This document shows, one piece after another, positions 41,307 through 49,837 of a DNA stretch of 64,000 bases. The position numbers were made by a program, and so were the translations under genes. The notes under the pieces were generated by a model. The model had not been told where the DNA came from. It searched no databases and worked only from the letters and a program-made list of their open reading frames with translations. Source of the DNA: UBA7067 sp051880615. GTDB taxonomy: Bacteria > Bacillota > Clostridia > Oscillospirales > Acutalibacteraceae. Within the stretch, counting starts at the first letter, position 1, and every line of letters begins with the position of its first letter. The stretch lies in contig JBJEOH010000038.1 of the NCBI GenBank assembly GCA_051880615.1, positions 54,759 through 118,758 of the forward strand, in the 5' to 3' direction.

Positions 41307-42422
41307 TTGGGCACTGATAAAAAACTGTTTAAATATAAAAAGCCGTACGACATAATGGGCAGTGACAGGCTGTTTGTTGATGCTATGCGTGAAAATGCCG
41401 TTTTCCAGTATCAGCACTGTGCTGACTACAGGCGCATACTTGACGAAGCAGGCTTTGACCCGAACACGATAAAAGTATTTGACGATCTGATAAGGCTGCC
41501 TTTTATTCCAACGCTTTATTTCAAGCATCACCGCCTTGAAAGCGTACCTCAAAAGCGGCAGCTGATTAAAGCCACTTCATCCGGGACAAGCGGCGCGCGC
41601 TCAAATATAGGGTTTGATTTCCGCTCACTTAGAAACGGACTTGATATGGTTATACGGATCGGAAAATATCACAGGTTGTGGTCTTTAAGGCCTGTGAACT
41701 ATATAATTTTCGGCTATCAGCCGAGCAGACAAAACACAACCGCAGTTAGCAAGACCGCCTTCGGCTTTACATTTTTTGCACCTGCACTGAGCCGTACATA
41801 CGCACTTGAAATGAGTGAAGGCGGCTATAAGCTGTCGCTCGACAGGGTGAGCAGTATGCTTGAAAAATGCGCCGAGTCAAGATTTCCGATGAGGACGATA
41901 GGCTTTCCTGCCTACACATATTTTATGCTCAGGGATATGAAAGAAAAAGGCGTGCGGCTGAAAATGCCGAAGGGCAGTATGGTGACGCTAGGCGGCGGCT
42001 GGAAGCAGTTTTACGCCGAAAAGGTTGATAAGCAGGACTTCTACCGCCTTGTTTATGAGGTGCTCGGTATTGAGCAGGAAAATGTTGTTGAGTTTTTCGG
42101 TGCGGTTGAGCACCCGATTTTATACACCGACTGCAAGCAGCATCACTTCCATATCCCCGTTTACAGCCGTGTTATCATAAGAAATCCCGACGATTTCTCG
42201 CCTGTAAGGGACGGTCAGCCGGGGCTTGTAAACCTGCTGACGCCGATGGTGCGCAGTATGCCGCTTTTAAGCGTTATGACAGACGATATAGGTGTTCTCC
42301 ACACCGAGCAGTGTCCGTGCGGAGAAAGCTCGCCCTGGCTTGAAATTATCGGCAGGGTCGGAATAAGCGACATTGTAACCTGTGCGGCTGGAGCGCAGGA
42401 ATATCTGAGCAGTGATAATTAG
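41307..42422 (+). CDS. LuxE-like acyl-protein synthetase
   Basis: About 371 residues, PF04443 family. The adenylate-forming phosphate loop is KATSSGTSGARSNIGFD. Further conserved segments are AALSRTYA-like APALSRTYALEMSEGGY, VTLGGGWKQFYAEKVDK, VVEFFGAVEHP and LLSVMTDDIG. A Cys 12 residues from the end (DIVTCAAG) corresponds in position to the acyl-accepting Cys of Vibrio LuxE. Known LuxE activates fatty acids with ATP and hands the acyl group to LuxC. The TTG start has GGGGTGA in front and fits the promoter. LuxC is encoded next; luxA, luxB and luxD are absent. Confidence 0.82.
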   Translation: MGTDKKLFKYKKPYDIMGSDRLFVDAMRENAVFQYQHCADYRRILDEAGFDPNTIKVFDDLIRLPFIPTLYFKHHRLESVPQKRQLIKATSSGTSGARSNIGFDFRSLRNGLDMVIRIGKYHRLWSLRPVNYIIFGYQPSRQNTTAVSKTAFGFTFFAPALSRTYALEMSEGGYKLSLDRVSSMLEKCAESRFPMRTIGFPAYTYFMLRDMKEKGVRLKMPKGSMVTLGGGWKQFYAEKVDKQDFYRLVYEVLGIEQENVVEFFGAVEHPILYTDCKQHHFHIPVYSRVIIRNPDDFSPVRDGQPGLVNLLTPMVRSMPLLSVMTDDIGVLHTEQCPCGESSPWLEIIGRVGISDIVTCAAGAQEYLSSDN

Positions 42423-42443
42423 ACGGTTCGAGAGGTTGAAATT

Positions 42444-43712
42444 ATGATACTTTATAAGGGCAAAATCCTGAACGACAGCCGTCAGGAGGAAATAATAGCT
42501 TCTCTTGAAACGGAGCTATATAAGCCGCTTGAAACAGGAGAGATACTTCCGCTTGATAAGGTTATCAACGCCTGTGATAAGCTGTCAAGGGCGGTGCTTG
42601 ACGGCGGCTATGATGATATTCTGCTGCCGTATCTTGAAAAATTCAATATAGGCAGGGAAAGGTTTGCCGAGATGGCACAGCTTTTTTCCGAGAAGTCACT
42701 GCGGTATAAATGCAGTGTTGAGCTGTGCGATGAAGAAATGACGATTGACGGCAGAATTAAAAGAAAGCGTATGCCGCTGGGCGTGCTTTTGCATATCGCC
42801 GCAGGCAATGTAGACGCTTTGCCTGCGTACAGCGTTATTGAAGGCTTGCTTGCAGGGAATATAAATATTCTCAAGCTTCCTGCCGGAGATTCGGGCTTAT
42901 CGGTGCTTCTGCTCGGTGAGCTTATTAAAATTGAGCCTGCGCTTTCTGATTTTATTTATGTGTTTGATGTTCCGTCAACAGAAACGCAAACGCTTAAATC
43001 ACTCGCCGATTTGTGCGACGCTGTTGTTGTCTGGGGTGGTGATGCGGCGGTTAAGGCGGCAAGGAGTATGGCAAGTGTTGAAACTAAGATAATCGAATGG
43101 GGGCACAAGCTTTCGTTCGCTTATGCCGATATTTCGGCAGAGGATAAAGAGCTTGAACAGCTTGCGGAAAATATATGCTCAACAAACCAGCTTTTGTGTT
43201 CATCGTGTCAGGGAATATTTGTCGATACGGACTCACGGCAGGAGCAGATACATTTCGCCGAGAGATTTTTTGATATACTAAGGCGAGTTAATAACAGGAC
43301 GGGGCAGGCTGATTTCGGGATGAGAGCGAAAAATGCGATAAGCATCTATAACGAGAGGCTTGAACAGCACGCAACGAATAATGTAATTATGTCGGCGGAC
43401 GGTGTAAGCGTTATATGCACGGATGACAGCGAGCTTACAATATCCTATCTTTACAGAAGCGTGTGGGTGAAAAGACTTACACACTATAAAATTGTGCAGA
43501 CCTTAAAGCCCTGCAAAAATCATCTTCAGACCGCTGCTGTTTTATGCCCCGACGGTGAAAAGAGAGAGGCAATATGCAAAAGCCTTGCAAATGCAGGCGT
43601 AGTAAGAATAACTTCGGGAGACAATATGTCGAGAACAGTTGTCGGCGAGGCTCACGACGGGCGTTATCCTCTGCGTGAATACAGCAGAATAGTTGAAAGC
43701 GAGTTTGAATAA
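42444..43712 (+). CDS. LuxC-like acyl-CoA/acyl-protein reductase
   Basis: 422 residues, PF05893 family. GVLLHIAAGNVDALPAYSVI and GLLAGNINILKLPAGDSG are the signatures of the NADPH-binding aldehyde-dehydrogenase-like fold. The catalytic Cys is Cys252 or Cys255 in NQLLCSSCQGIFV. WGGDAAVKAARSM resembles the next conserved block, and GDNMSRTVVGEAHDG is near the end. Known LuxC reduces activated fatty acids to aldehydes. It starts 22 bases after the LuxE-like gene (GAGAGGTTGA site), forming a two-gene operon. In an anaerobe without luciferase the aldehyde or an alternative product must serve another purpose. Confidence 0.82.
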   Translation: MILYKGKILNDSRQEEIIASLETELYKPLETGEILPLDKVINACDKLSRAVLDGGYDDILLPYLEKFNIGRERFAEMAQLFSEKSLRYKCSVELCDEEMTIDGRIKRKRMPLGVLLHIAAGNVDALPAYSVIEGLLAGNINILKLPAGDSGLSVLLLGELIKIEPALSDFIYVFDVPSTETQTLKSLADLCDAVVVWGGDAAVKAARSMASVETKIIEWGHKLSFAYADISAEDKELEQLAENICSTNQLLCSSCQGIFVDTDSRQEQIHFAERFFDILRRVNNRTGQADFGMRAKNAISIYNERLEQHATNNVIMSADGVSVICTDDSELTISYLYRSVWVKRLTHYKIVQTLKPCKNHLQTAAVLCPDGEKREAICKSLANAGVVRITSGDNMSRTVVGEAHDGRYPLREYSRIVESEFE

Positions 43713-43731
43713 AAACTTGCGAATTTATGTA

Positions 43732-43760
43732 TTGACAAATTTCGCCGGTAGTTATAAAAT
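43732..43760 (+). promoter_or_regulatory. Promoter of the ilvB-cimA operon
   Basis: TTGACA (43732-43737), 17-base spacer, TAAAAT (43755-43760). It leads into the T-box leader. Confidence 0.85.
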
Positions 43761-43766
43761 AAATGC

Positions 43767-44043
43767 TAACAGAATATTTCAAAGGCTTTGACAGGGAAGA
43801 GTACTACGGACAAGCTTTTTCAGAGAGCCGCCGGTTGGTGTGAGGCGGTATTGCCCCAAAGGAAAATCACCCTTGAGTTTTCGGCTGAAGCATTTTGCGT
43901 AGGCTTGAACGGCTGCCCTCCGTTACAGGGGCGGACATTCGGCTTTATGCCCGATGTTTTGAGAGGCTCTTATGAGCAAGCAAAGTGGTACCGCGGATTT
44001 TTTCGTCTTTGCAGTCAGTTTACTGATTGCAAGGGCGTTTTTT
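43767..44043 (+). ncRNA. T-box leader (isoleucine) of ilvB-cimA
   Basis: AGAGAG and the stem I apical GGTTGGTGTGAGGC are present. The specifier loop reads GGAAAATCACCCTTGAG, giving codon ATC (43866-43868) in the same register as CTC and TGG in the other two leaders. The T-box AAGTGGTACCGCGG lies at 43983-43996. The terminator is a 16-bp stem (44004-44019 with 44022-44037, a few G-T pairs) followed by seven T residues. tRNA-Ile control suits the downstream citramalate route. Confidence 0.93.
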
Positions 44044-44093
44044 TATGCCGTTTTCAGATAAGTTATGTGGATAAGAAAGGGTAAGTGATTAAT

Positions 44094-45758
44094 ATGAAAT
44101 TGAACGGATCGGATATTATTGCAGAATGTTTGCTTGAGCAGGGTGTTGACACTGTTTTCGGTTATCCGGGCGGTGCAGTGCTGAACATCTATGACGCGCT
44201 GTATAAGTACAGTGACAGGATAAACCATATCCTCACGGCGCACGAGCAGGGCGCGTCACACGCCGCAGACGGATATGCGCGCGCAACAGGCAAGACAGGC
44301 GTTGTCATTGCAACCTCGGGACCCGGAGCTACAAACCTCATAACGGGTCTTGCAACCGCAAAAATGGACAGCTCGCCTGTTGTGGCGATAACCGGCAATG
44401 TTACAAGGGACTGCCTTGGGCGTGACAGCTTTCAGGAGGTTGACATCAAGTCAATCGCCGCACCTGTCACAAAAAAGAGCTATCGTGTTATGAGTATGGA
44501 GGAACTTGCGCCGACAATCAGAGAAGCGTTTGAAATTGCGAATACAGGCAGAAAAGGCCCTGTGCTTATTGATGTTCCGAAGGACATCACAGCGCTTGAA
44601 ACCGAGTATGAGCCTGTGACTCCGAAAAAGCCTGAATGTTATGTGAGCTCAGAGAACGACTATCAAAAGGCAGCCGAGCTTATCAAGGCGTCAAAGCGCC
44701 CGTTTATCTATGCAGGCGGCGGAGTTATCGGCAGCGGTGCATCAGAGGAGCTTTTAGCTTTGGCTAAAAAAATTGATGCTCCCGTATGCTGTTCTCTTAT
44801 GGGCATCGGCGGTATTCCGGGTGACGAGGAGCTTTACTTTGGTAACCTCGGTATGCACGGAATGTACGAAACAGGTATGGCAACTCTTAATGCCGACTGT
44901 ATTATCGCCGTAGGCTCAAGGTTTTCCGACAGAGTTGCAGGCGACCGTGAAAAATTCGGCGAGAAAGCAACGATTATTCACTTTGATATTGATGAAAAGG
45001 AAATCGACAAAAATATAAAAACAGACTGTGCTATACTCGGTGAGATAAGAGAAACCGCTAAAATTGTGACTGAGCTTTTGCCGCAGCTTAAGCATAAGCA
45101 GTGGATAGAGCAGATCAGACAGTGGAAAAAAGACGGCGAGCTAAAACAGTGTGAGAGCGGATATCCCTCGCCGTATCATATTCTTTCAGCTGTGCAGAAG
45201 ATGAAAAAGGATAACGATATTATAGTAACCGATGTAGGGCAACATCAAATGTGGGCGGCACAGTTCTGTAAGTTCAACAAGCCGAGAACATTCCTGACCT
45301 CAGGCGGACTTGGTACAATGGGCTTTGGTATGGGTGCGTCAATCGGCGCACAGTGCGGTAAAGCAGACAGCCGAGTTACGCTGATAACAGGCGACGGAAG
45401 CTTTCATATGAACTTAAACGAGCTTGTAACTCTCAAAAGCTACAATATGCCGGTTGTAGTGTGTGTTATGAATAATACCGTCCTCGGTATGGTAAGACAG
45501 TGGCAAAAGCTGTTCTACGGCAGACGGTTTTCACAGACAGACCCGCACCGTGCAACCGACTTTGCGGCTCTGGCTAATTCCTTCGGCGTTATGGGAATGA
45601 CCGTAACAAAGCCCGAAGAGGTTGAATCGGCGCTTGAAAAAGCCTACAGCCTTAATGCTCCGGTTGTAGTAGATTTTCATATTTCGCCTGATGCCAATGT
45701 ACTGCCGATGATACCGCCGGGAAAGACAGCAGACGCTATGATTATGGAGCTGGATTGA
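44094..45758 (+). CDS. ilvB: Acetolactate synthase, catalytic subunit
   Basis: 554 residues, ThDP-dependent. VDTVFGYPGGAVLNIYDALY contains the catalytic Glu region typical of the family; EQGASHAADGYARATGKTGV follows. The FAD region includes NLGMHGMYETG. The ThDP motif is GDGSFHMNLNELVTLKSYNM with NNTVLGMVRQWQ. It condenses pyruvate with pyruvate or 2-oxobutyrate for valine/leucine and isoleucine. A GTG at 44085 is only 3 bases after the AAAGGG, so the ATG at 44094 is preferred. No ilvN regulatory subunit is encoded nearby. cimA follows after 23 bases. Confidence 0.95.
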   Translation: MKLNGSDIIAECLLEQGVDTVFGYPGGAVLNIYDALYKYSDRINHILTAHEQGASHAADGYARATGKTGVVIATSGPGATNLITGLATAKMDSSPVVAITGNVTRDCLGRDSFQEVDIKSIAAPVTKKSYRVMSMEELAPTIREAFEIANTGRKGPVLIDVPKDITALETEYEPVTPKKPECYVSSENDYQKAAELIKASKRPFIYAGGGVIGSGASEELLALAKKIDAPVCCSLMGIGGIPGDEELYFGNLGMHGMYETGMATLNADCIIAVGSRFSDRVAGDREKFGEKATIIHFDIDEKEIDKNIKTDCAILGEIRETAKIVTELLPQLKHKQWIEQIRQWKKDGELKQCESGYPSPYHILSAVQKMKKDNDIIVTDVGQHQMWAAQFCKFNKPRTFLTSGGLGTMGFGMGASIGAQCGKADSRVTLITGDGSFHMNLNELVTLKSYNMPVVVCVMNNTVLGMVRQWQKLFYGRRFSQTDPHRATDFAALANSFGVMGMTVTKPEEVESALEKAYSLNAPVVVDFHISPDANVLPMIPPGKTADAMIMELD

Positions 45759-45781
45759 TTAATCATATGGGGGAAAATAAA

Positions 45782-47353
45782 ATGAAGCAGATTGAAATTT
45801 TTGATTCAACCCTGCGTGACGGAGCTCAGGGTGAGGGAATATCGTTTTCGGTTCAGGACAAGCTTGCGATAGTAAAGGCTCTTGACAGACTCGGTGTGAA
45901 ATATATTGAGGCAGGCAACCCCGGCTCAAACCCGAAGGACATTGAGTTTTTTGAAAAAGTTCAGAAGCTGAAGCTTGAACACTCCCGTCTTGTTGCGTTC
46001 GGCAGTACAAGGAGAAAGGAGATTAAAGCGCAGGACGACGGCAACTTAATCGCACTACTGAGCGCAGGTACGGAATTTGTGGCTGTGTTCGGAAAGTGCT
46101 GGAAGCTGCATGTTACCGAAATTATAAATACAACCGCTGATGAGAACTTTGCAATGATTTACGACACCTGCAAATTTCTGACCGACAACGGCAGACGGGT
46201 GATTTTTGACGCAGAGCATTTCTTTGACGGCTACAAGGATAACCCGGAATTTGCCTTGACTGCGCTTACAAGTGCTGTTGAGGGCGGCGCTGAGTGTCTT
46301 GCTCTTTGCGACACAAACGGAGGCTGTTATCCCGACGAGATTTATGACATTGTATCGGCTGTGTGCAAGCGTTTTCCCGATGTCAAGGTCGGAATCCACA
46401 CGCATAATGACAGAGGAATGGCTGTTGCAAACTCTGTTATGGCTGTTAAGGCAGGTGCAGTGCAGGTTCAGGGTACATACCTCGGCTACGGCGAGAGATG
46501 CGGCAATGCGAACCTGTCTACGATTATTCCCGATTTGATGATAACCGGTAAGTACGAGTGCATACCGCAGGACAAGCTGAAAAATGTCACTATGACCGCG
46601 CGTGAGATAGGCGAAATATCAAACACCTCGATAAAGCGCGGCGAGCCGTTTGTCGGCATAAGCGCATTTGCACACAAGGCAGGTATGCACGCTGACGGCG
46701 TGCTGAAGCTGCCGCGTTCGTTTGAGCATGTTCCGCCGGAAACAGTCGGCAATTCAAGACGATTTCTGATGAGCGAAATTTCGGGCAGAAACGCCGTACT
46801 TGAAAGAATCAGGAAAATAGACCCGACTATTGAAAAGTACAGTGAGGAAACATCGAGAATACTTGACGCTCTTAAGAAGATGGAGCAGCAGGGCTACCAG
46901 TATGAAGGTGCAGACAGCAGCCTTGAAATGCTTATACGCCGCAGCCTTGGCAAATACAAGCCGTTTTTTGAGCTTATCAACTACAAAATTGTGTCAGGCA
47001 GACCGTGCGAGAGCGACGAATGCAGCGCGACCGCAACAGTAAAGGTAGCGGTGAACGACAGAGTTCAGCTTATGGCGGCAGAGGGTAACGGACCGATAAG
47101 TGCAATGGACTCAGCACTCAGGCAGGCTCTTGAGGTGTTTTATCCGACGCTTATGAAAATGCACCTCATTGACTACAAGGTTCGTGTTATGGACCCGAAA
47201 AGCGCAACTGCGGCTACTGTAAGAGTTCTTATCACTTCATCGGACGGTGTGAATGTCTGGACAACCGTAGGAGTTTCAGCCGATGTTGTTGAGGCAAGCC
47301 GAATAGCTCTTACTGAGTCTATTGAGTATCATCTTATACAAGAGAACACATAA
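45782..47353 (+). CDS. cimA: Citramalate synthase
   Basis: 523 residues. MKQIEIFDSTLRDGAQGEGI is the active-site opening of the DRE-TIM family, and the citramalate-type variant is seen in GNPGSNPKDIEFF and FGSTRRKEIKAQDD. GIHTHNDRGMAVANS holds the metal-binding histidines. The C-terminal 120 residues are the LeuA-like regulatory dimer domain. It makes (R)-citramalate from pyruvate and acetyl-CoA, bypassing threonine for isoleucine. GGGGG lies 9 bases before the ATG. Co-transcribed with ilvB under an Ile T-box, which supports CimA over homocitrate or isopropylmalate synthase. Confidence 0.93.
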   Translation: MKQIEIFDSTLRDGAQGEGISFSVQDKLAIVKALDRLGVKYIEAGNPGSNPKDIEFFEKVQKLKLEHSRLVAFGSTRRKEIKAQDDGNLIALLSAGTEFVAVFGKCWKLHVTEIINTTADENFAMIYDTCKFLTDNGRRVIFDAEHFFDGYKDNPEFALTALTSAVEGGAECLALCDTNGGCYPDEIYDIVSAVCKRFPDVKVGIHTHNDRGMAVANSVMAVKAGAVQVQGTYLGYGERCGNANLSTIIPDLMITGKYECIPQDKLKNVTMTAREIGEISNTSIKRGEPFVGISAFAHKAGMHADGVLKLPRSFEHVPPETVGNSRRFLMSEISGRNAVLERIRKIDPTIEKYSEETSRILDALKKMEQQGYQYEGADSSLEMLIRRSLGKYKPFFELINYKIVSGRPCESDECSATATVKVAVNDRVQLMAAEGNGPISAMDSALRQALEVFYPTLMKMHLIDYKVRVMDPKSATAATVRVLITSSDGVNVWTTVGVSADVVEASRIALTESIEYHLIQENT

Positions 47354-47386
47354 ATTATACACTGCATTTGTTTATTGCTACATAAT

Positions 47387-47425
47387 AAGCGCAAAGTCTA
47401 TTGAAAATTTGAATTTTGCGCTTTA
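47387..47425 (+). terminator. Probable terminator after cimA
   Basis: Perfect 9-bp stem AAGCGCAAA (47387-47395) / TTTGCGCTT (47415-47423) with a partly self-paired loop; the T-run after it is short. It overlaps the promoter of the next gene. Confidence 0.55.
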
Positions 47426-47437
47426 ATCTGCTATAAT
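47409..47437 (+). promoter_or_regulatory. Promoter of citrate synthase
   Basis: TTGAAT (47409-47414), 17-base spacer, TATAAT (47432-47437), about 90 bases before the TTG start. Confidence 0.7.
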
Positions 47438-47526
47438 ATATTCGTTCGTTATAACATATTAATGTTAGTAGAGCCGGTTATGTGATAAAAATGGATAGGC
47501 ATATTATTCTAAAGGAAGTGAGTTAA

Positions 47527-48918
47527 TTGGAACACAAAAGAGAGTTTAGCGAGATTACTCCGGCGATAATGGAGTTGAGCAAGCTTTGCTATGACAACAG
47601 CAATATTGACCCTGATCTTTACAGCAAGCACGATGTAAAAAGAGGGCTGCGTGATGTAAACGGTAAAGGTGTACTGACAGGTCTTACTGAAATTTCTGAT
47701 GTCAACGCATTTATCGAGAAGGAAAACGGGGAAAGAATTCCAATTGACGGTCAGCTTTATTATCGCGGCTACAATGTTGAAGAGATAGTTGACGGTTTTA
47801 TTAAGGATGACCGATTTGGATTTGAAGAGGTGACATACCTTCTTCTGTTCGGTCAGCTTCCAAATGCACAGCAGCTCGACGAATTCCGCACCCTGCTTGC
47901 CTATTACCGTTCCGTGCCGATGAGCTTTGTAAGAGATATTATTATGAAATTGCCGAGCAAGGATATTATGAATTCGCTGGCAAGAAGCGTTCTTACGCTT
48001 TATTCATACGACAGCAACCCGGACGATACTTCACTGCCGAATGTTCTGCGGCAGTGCATACAGCTTATATCGCTGTTCCCGATTTTGTCGGTTTACAGCT
48101 TTCAGGCTTACGGCTATTTCCACGACAACAAAAGTCTTTTCATTCACAATCCGCAGCCTGAGCTTTCAACGGCTGAGAATATTCTTTATATGCTCCGCCC
48201 CGACTCAAAATATACAAAGCTTGAGGCGAAGCTGCTTGATATGGCTCTCGTTCTTCACGCAGAGCACGGCGGCGGTAACAACTCAACCTTTACAACACAT
48301 GTTGTAACCTCGTCGGGCACCGATACATACTCGGCTATTGCGGCGGCTCTCGGCTCGCTTAAGGGTCCGAAGCACGGCGGCGCAAACATTAAGGTTGTGC
48401 GTATGTTTGAGGATATAAAGGCTCATGTCAAGGATTATTACGACGATGAGGAAATCGGCAATTATATCACAAAGATTCTGCATAAAGAGGCGTTTGACCA
48501 CAGCGGTCTTGTTTACGGCATAGGTCATGCAATTTATTCTATATCCGACCCGCGTGCGAGGGTGTTTAAGAAGTTCGTTGAGCGCCTTTCAAACGAAAAG
48601 GGCAGACAGGACGAGTTCCACCTTTACAATACGGTTGAGAGAATTGCAGCTGAGCAGATTGCAAAGGAGCGCAGAGTGTATAAAGGCGTAAGCGCGAATG
48701 TTGACTTTTACAGCGGCTTTGTTTATACAATGCTCGATTTGCCGCAGGAGCTTTTCACTCCGCTTTTTGCGATTGCAAGAATCTCGGGCTGGAGCGCGCA
48801 CAGAATTGAGGAGCTTATCAATTCAAGCAAGATTATCCGTCCTGCTTATATGAATGTTCAGGAAAGACGAGAATATGTCAATATGTCTGACCGTCCGGAG
48901 TCAAAGCAGGAACTTTAA
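47527..48918 (+). CDS. gltA: Citrate synthase
   Basis: 463 residues. The N-terminal INGELYYRGY-like motif is IPIDGQLYYRGYNVEEIVDG. The catalytic His is in LVLHAEHGGGNNSTF, the second His in LKGPKHGGANIKVV, and the Asp region is VYGIGHAIYSISDPRARVFK. It joins oxaloacetate and acetyl-CoA. The protein is longer than most bacterial citrate synthases by about 50-80 residues, mainly at the N-terminus. A 2-methylcitrate synthase or a Re-type enzyme is less likely. The start is TTG with AAGGAAGTGA before it. Together with cimA and ilvB it consumes pyruvate/acetyl-CoA carbon for glutamate and isoleucine. Confidence 0.92.
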   Translation: MEHKREFSEITPAIMELSKLCYDNSNIDPDLYSKHDVKRGLRDVNGKGVLTGLTEISDVNAFIEKENGERIPIDGQLYYRGYNVEEIVDGFIKDDRFGFEEVTYLLLFGQLPNAQQLDEFRTLLAYYRSVPMSFVRDIIMKLPSKDIMNSLARSVLTLYSYDSNPDDTSLPNVLRQCIQLISLFPILSVYSFQAYGYFHDNKSLFIHNPQPELSTAENILYMLRPDSKYTKLEAKLLDMALVLHAEHGGGNNSTFTTHVVTSSGTDTYSAIAAALGSLKGPKHGGANIKVVRMFEDIKAHVKDYYDDEEIGNYITKILHKEAFDHSGLVYGIGHAIYSISDPRARVFKKFVERLSNEKGRQDEFHLYNTVERIAAEQIAKERRVYKGVSANVDFYSGFVYTMLDLPQELFTPLFAIARISGWSAHRIEELINSSKIIRPAYMNVQERREYVNMSDRPESKQEL

Positions 48919-48939
48919 AAAATAAATATTTATAAAATT

Positions 48940-48970
48940 ACAGCCGCTTCGGTAACTCCGAGGCGGCTGT
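48940..48970 (+). terminator. Hairpin after citrate synthase
   Basis: 13-bp stem ACAGCCGCTTCGG / CCGAGGCGGCTGT with one mismatch and a TAACT loop. The following TTGCTTATG is a weak T-run, so termination is only likely. Confidence 0.55.
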
Positions 48971-48989
48971 TGCTTATGAGGTTTTGTTT

Positions 48990-49018
48990 GCATAACCGCC
49001 CGACTTCCGCACACACTA
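48990..49018 (+). promoter_or_regulatory. Possible sigma-G promoter of spoVAC
   Basis: GCATA (48990-48994), 17-base spacer, CACACTA (49012-49018), near the sigma-G consensus GYATA-N17/18-CATNNTA. The start would lie only about one base before the GAGGTGA ribosome site, which is tight, so this is tentative. Confidence 0.35.
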
Positions 49019-49035
49019 TCCTTGAGGTGAAGCGG

Positions 49036-49482
49036 ATGAAGGTATCAAAGCAGGAATATTCAAAAATGGCTGAAAAGGCGTCGCCTAACAGCCCGATTGT
49101 GCTTGACTGCGTAAAGGCGTTTTTGTTCGGCGGCGGCTTTTGCCTTATCGGGCAGGTGCTTCTGAATTTATACAAGGGTGCAGGACTTGACAAGGATACA
49201 GCCTCGGCGGTTGTGTCAATCAGTATGGTGTTCCTCGGTGCGGCTCTTACGGCTGCCGGCTGGTATGAAAAAATAGCAAAGCACGCGGGCGCAGGCAGTC
49301 TTGTGCCGATAACAGGCTTTGCAAACTCGGTGGTTGCCCCTGCTATTGAATTTAAGTCTGAGGGGTATGTGCTTGGTTTGGGTGCGAAGATGTTTATTAT
49401 AGCAGGCCCGGTTATAGTTTACGGCACGCTTGCATCTGTTATTTACGGGCTGATTTACTTTTTCTTTACGAGGATTGTATAG
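49036..49482 (+). CDS. spoVAC: Stage V sporulation protein AC
   Basis: 148 residues, with about four hydrophobic segments. SPNSPIVLDCVKAFLFGGGF and CLIGQVLLNLYK are typical, as are GAALTAAGWYEKIAKHAGAG and the PITGFANSVVAPAIEFKSEG loop. SpoVAC is part of the channel that moves dipicolinic acid into the developing spore and out during germination (established in Bacillus). The usual partners spoVAD and spoVAE are not adjacent, so it is a stand-alone gene here. GAGGTGA lies 5 bases before the ATG at 49036; the frame opens earlier but without a site. Confidence 0.92.
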   Translation: MKVSKQEYSKMAEKASPNSPIVLDCVKAFLFGGGFCLIGQVLLNLYKGAGLDKDTASAVVSISMVFLGAALTAAGWYEKIAKHAGAGSLVPITGFANSVVAPAIEFKSEGYVLGLGAKMFIIAGPVIVYGTLASVIYGLIYFFFTRIV

Positions 49483-49532
49483 CAAGAAACTAACAACGCC
49501 ACCGGGCGTACAATTTAATTCCAAAAAAGAAA

Positions 49533-49568
49533 CCGCAGTGGATTTTGCTCCGCTGCGGCGAATTTTTT
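49533..49568 (+). terminator. Terminator of spoVAC
   Basis: Stem CCGCAGTGGA / TCCGCTGCGG, 10 bp with one G-T pair, loop TTTTGC, followed by AATTTTTTA. Confidence 0.9.
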
Positions 49569-49608
49569 ATTATTTCTAAGAAAAATAAAAGTTTTTTAAG
49601 AAAATTTA

Positions 49609-49637
49609 TTGACAAGCATTTTGATTTGATATATACT
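49609..49637 (+). promoter_or_regulatory. Promoter of rpoB-rpoC
   Basis: TTGACA (49609-49614), exactly 17 bases, TATACT (49632-49637); one mismatch to consensus in the -10. The start would be near 49644, about 195 bases before rpoB. Confidence 0.9.
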
Positions 49638-49643
49638 TGTAAA

Positions 49644-49837
49644 ATGCAACATAATGGCATAGAGTGCCTGTTTCCGACGGTCTATGCGGAAATATTAGCA
49701 CAGAATTTACAAAAAATCAAGTGTTTTTTTTAAATTCAATTGGCTTTTATCATCGGCTGTTTTTTATAAGAAACTGCCGTGTGAGCTGTGCCGACTGTTA
49801 AAAATTTTTGAATTTTTTGGAATGGAGTGAACGCCCA
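49644..49837 (+). other. Long untranslated leader of rpoB
   Basis: About 195 bases with no gene. It contains the 7-bp inverted repeat GCATAGA (49657-49663) / TCTATGC (49681-49687) and T-rich runs. rplJ-rplL, which precede rpoB in many bacteria, are not present directly upstream here, so this leader is the only 5' control region. Whether it forms a regulated structure is unknown. Confidence 0.45.

Noticed and set aside
43788..44084. Open frame of about 98 codons across the ilvB leader
   Set aside because: It overlaps all T-box elements and the terminator; not a gene.
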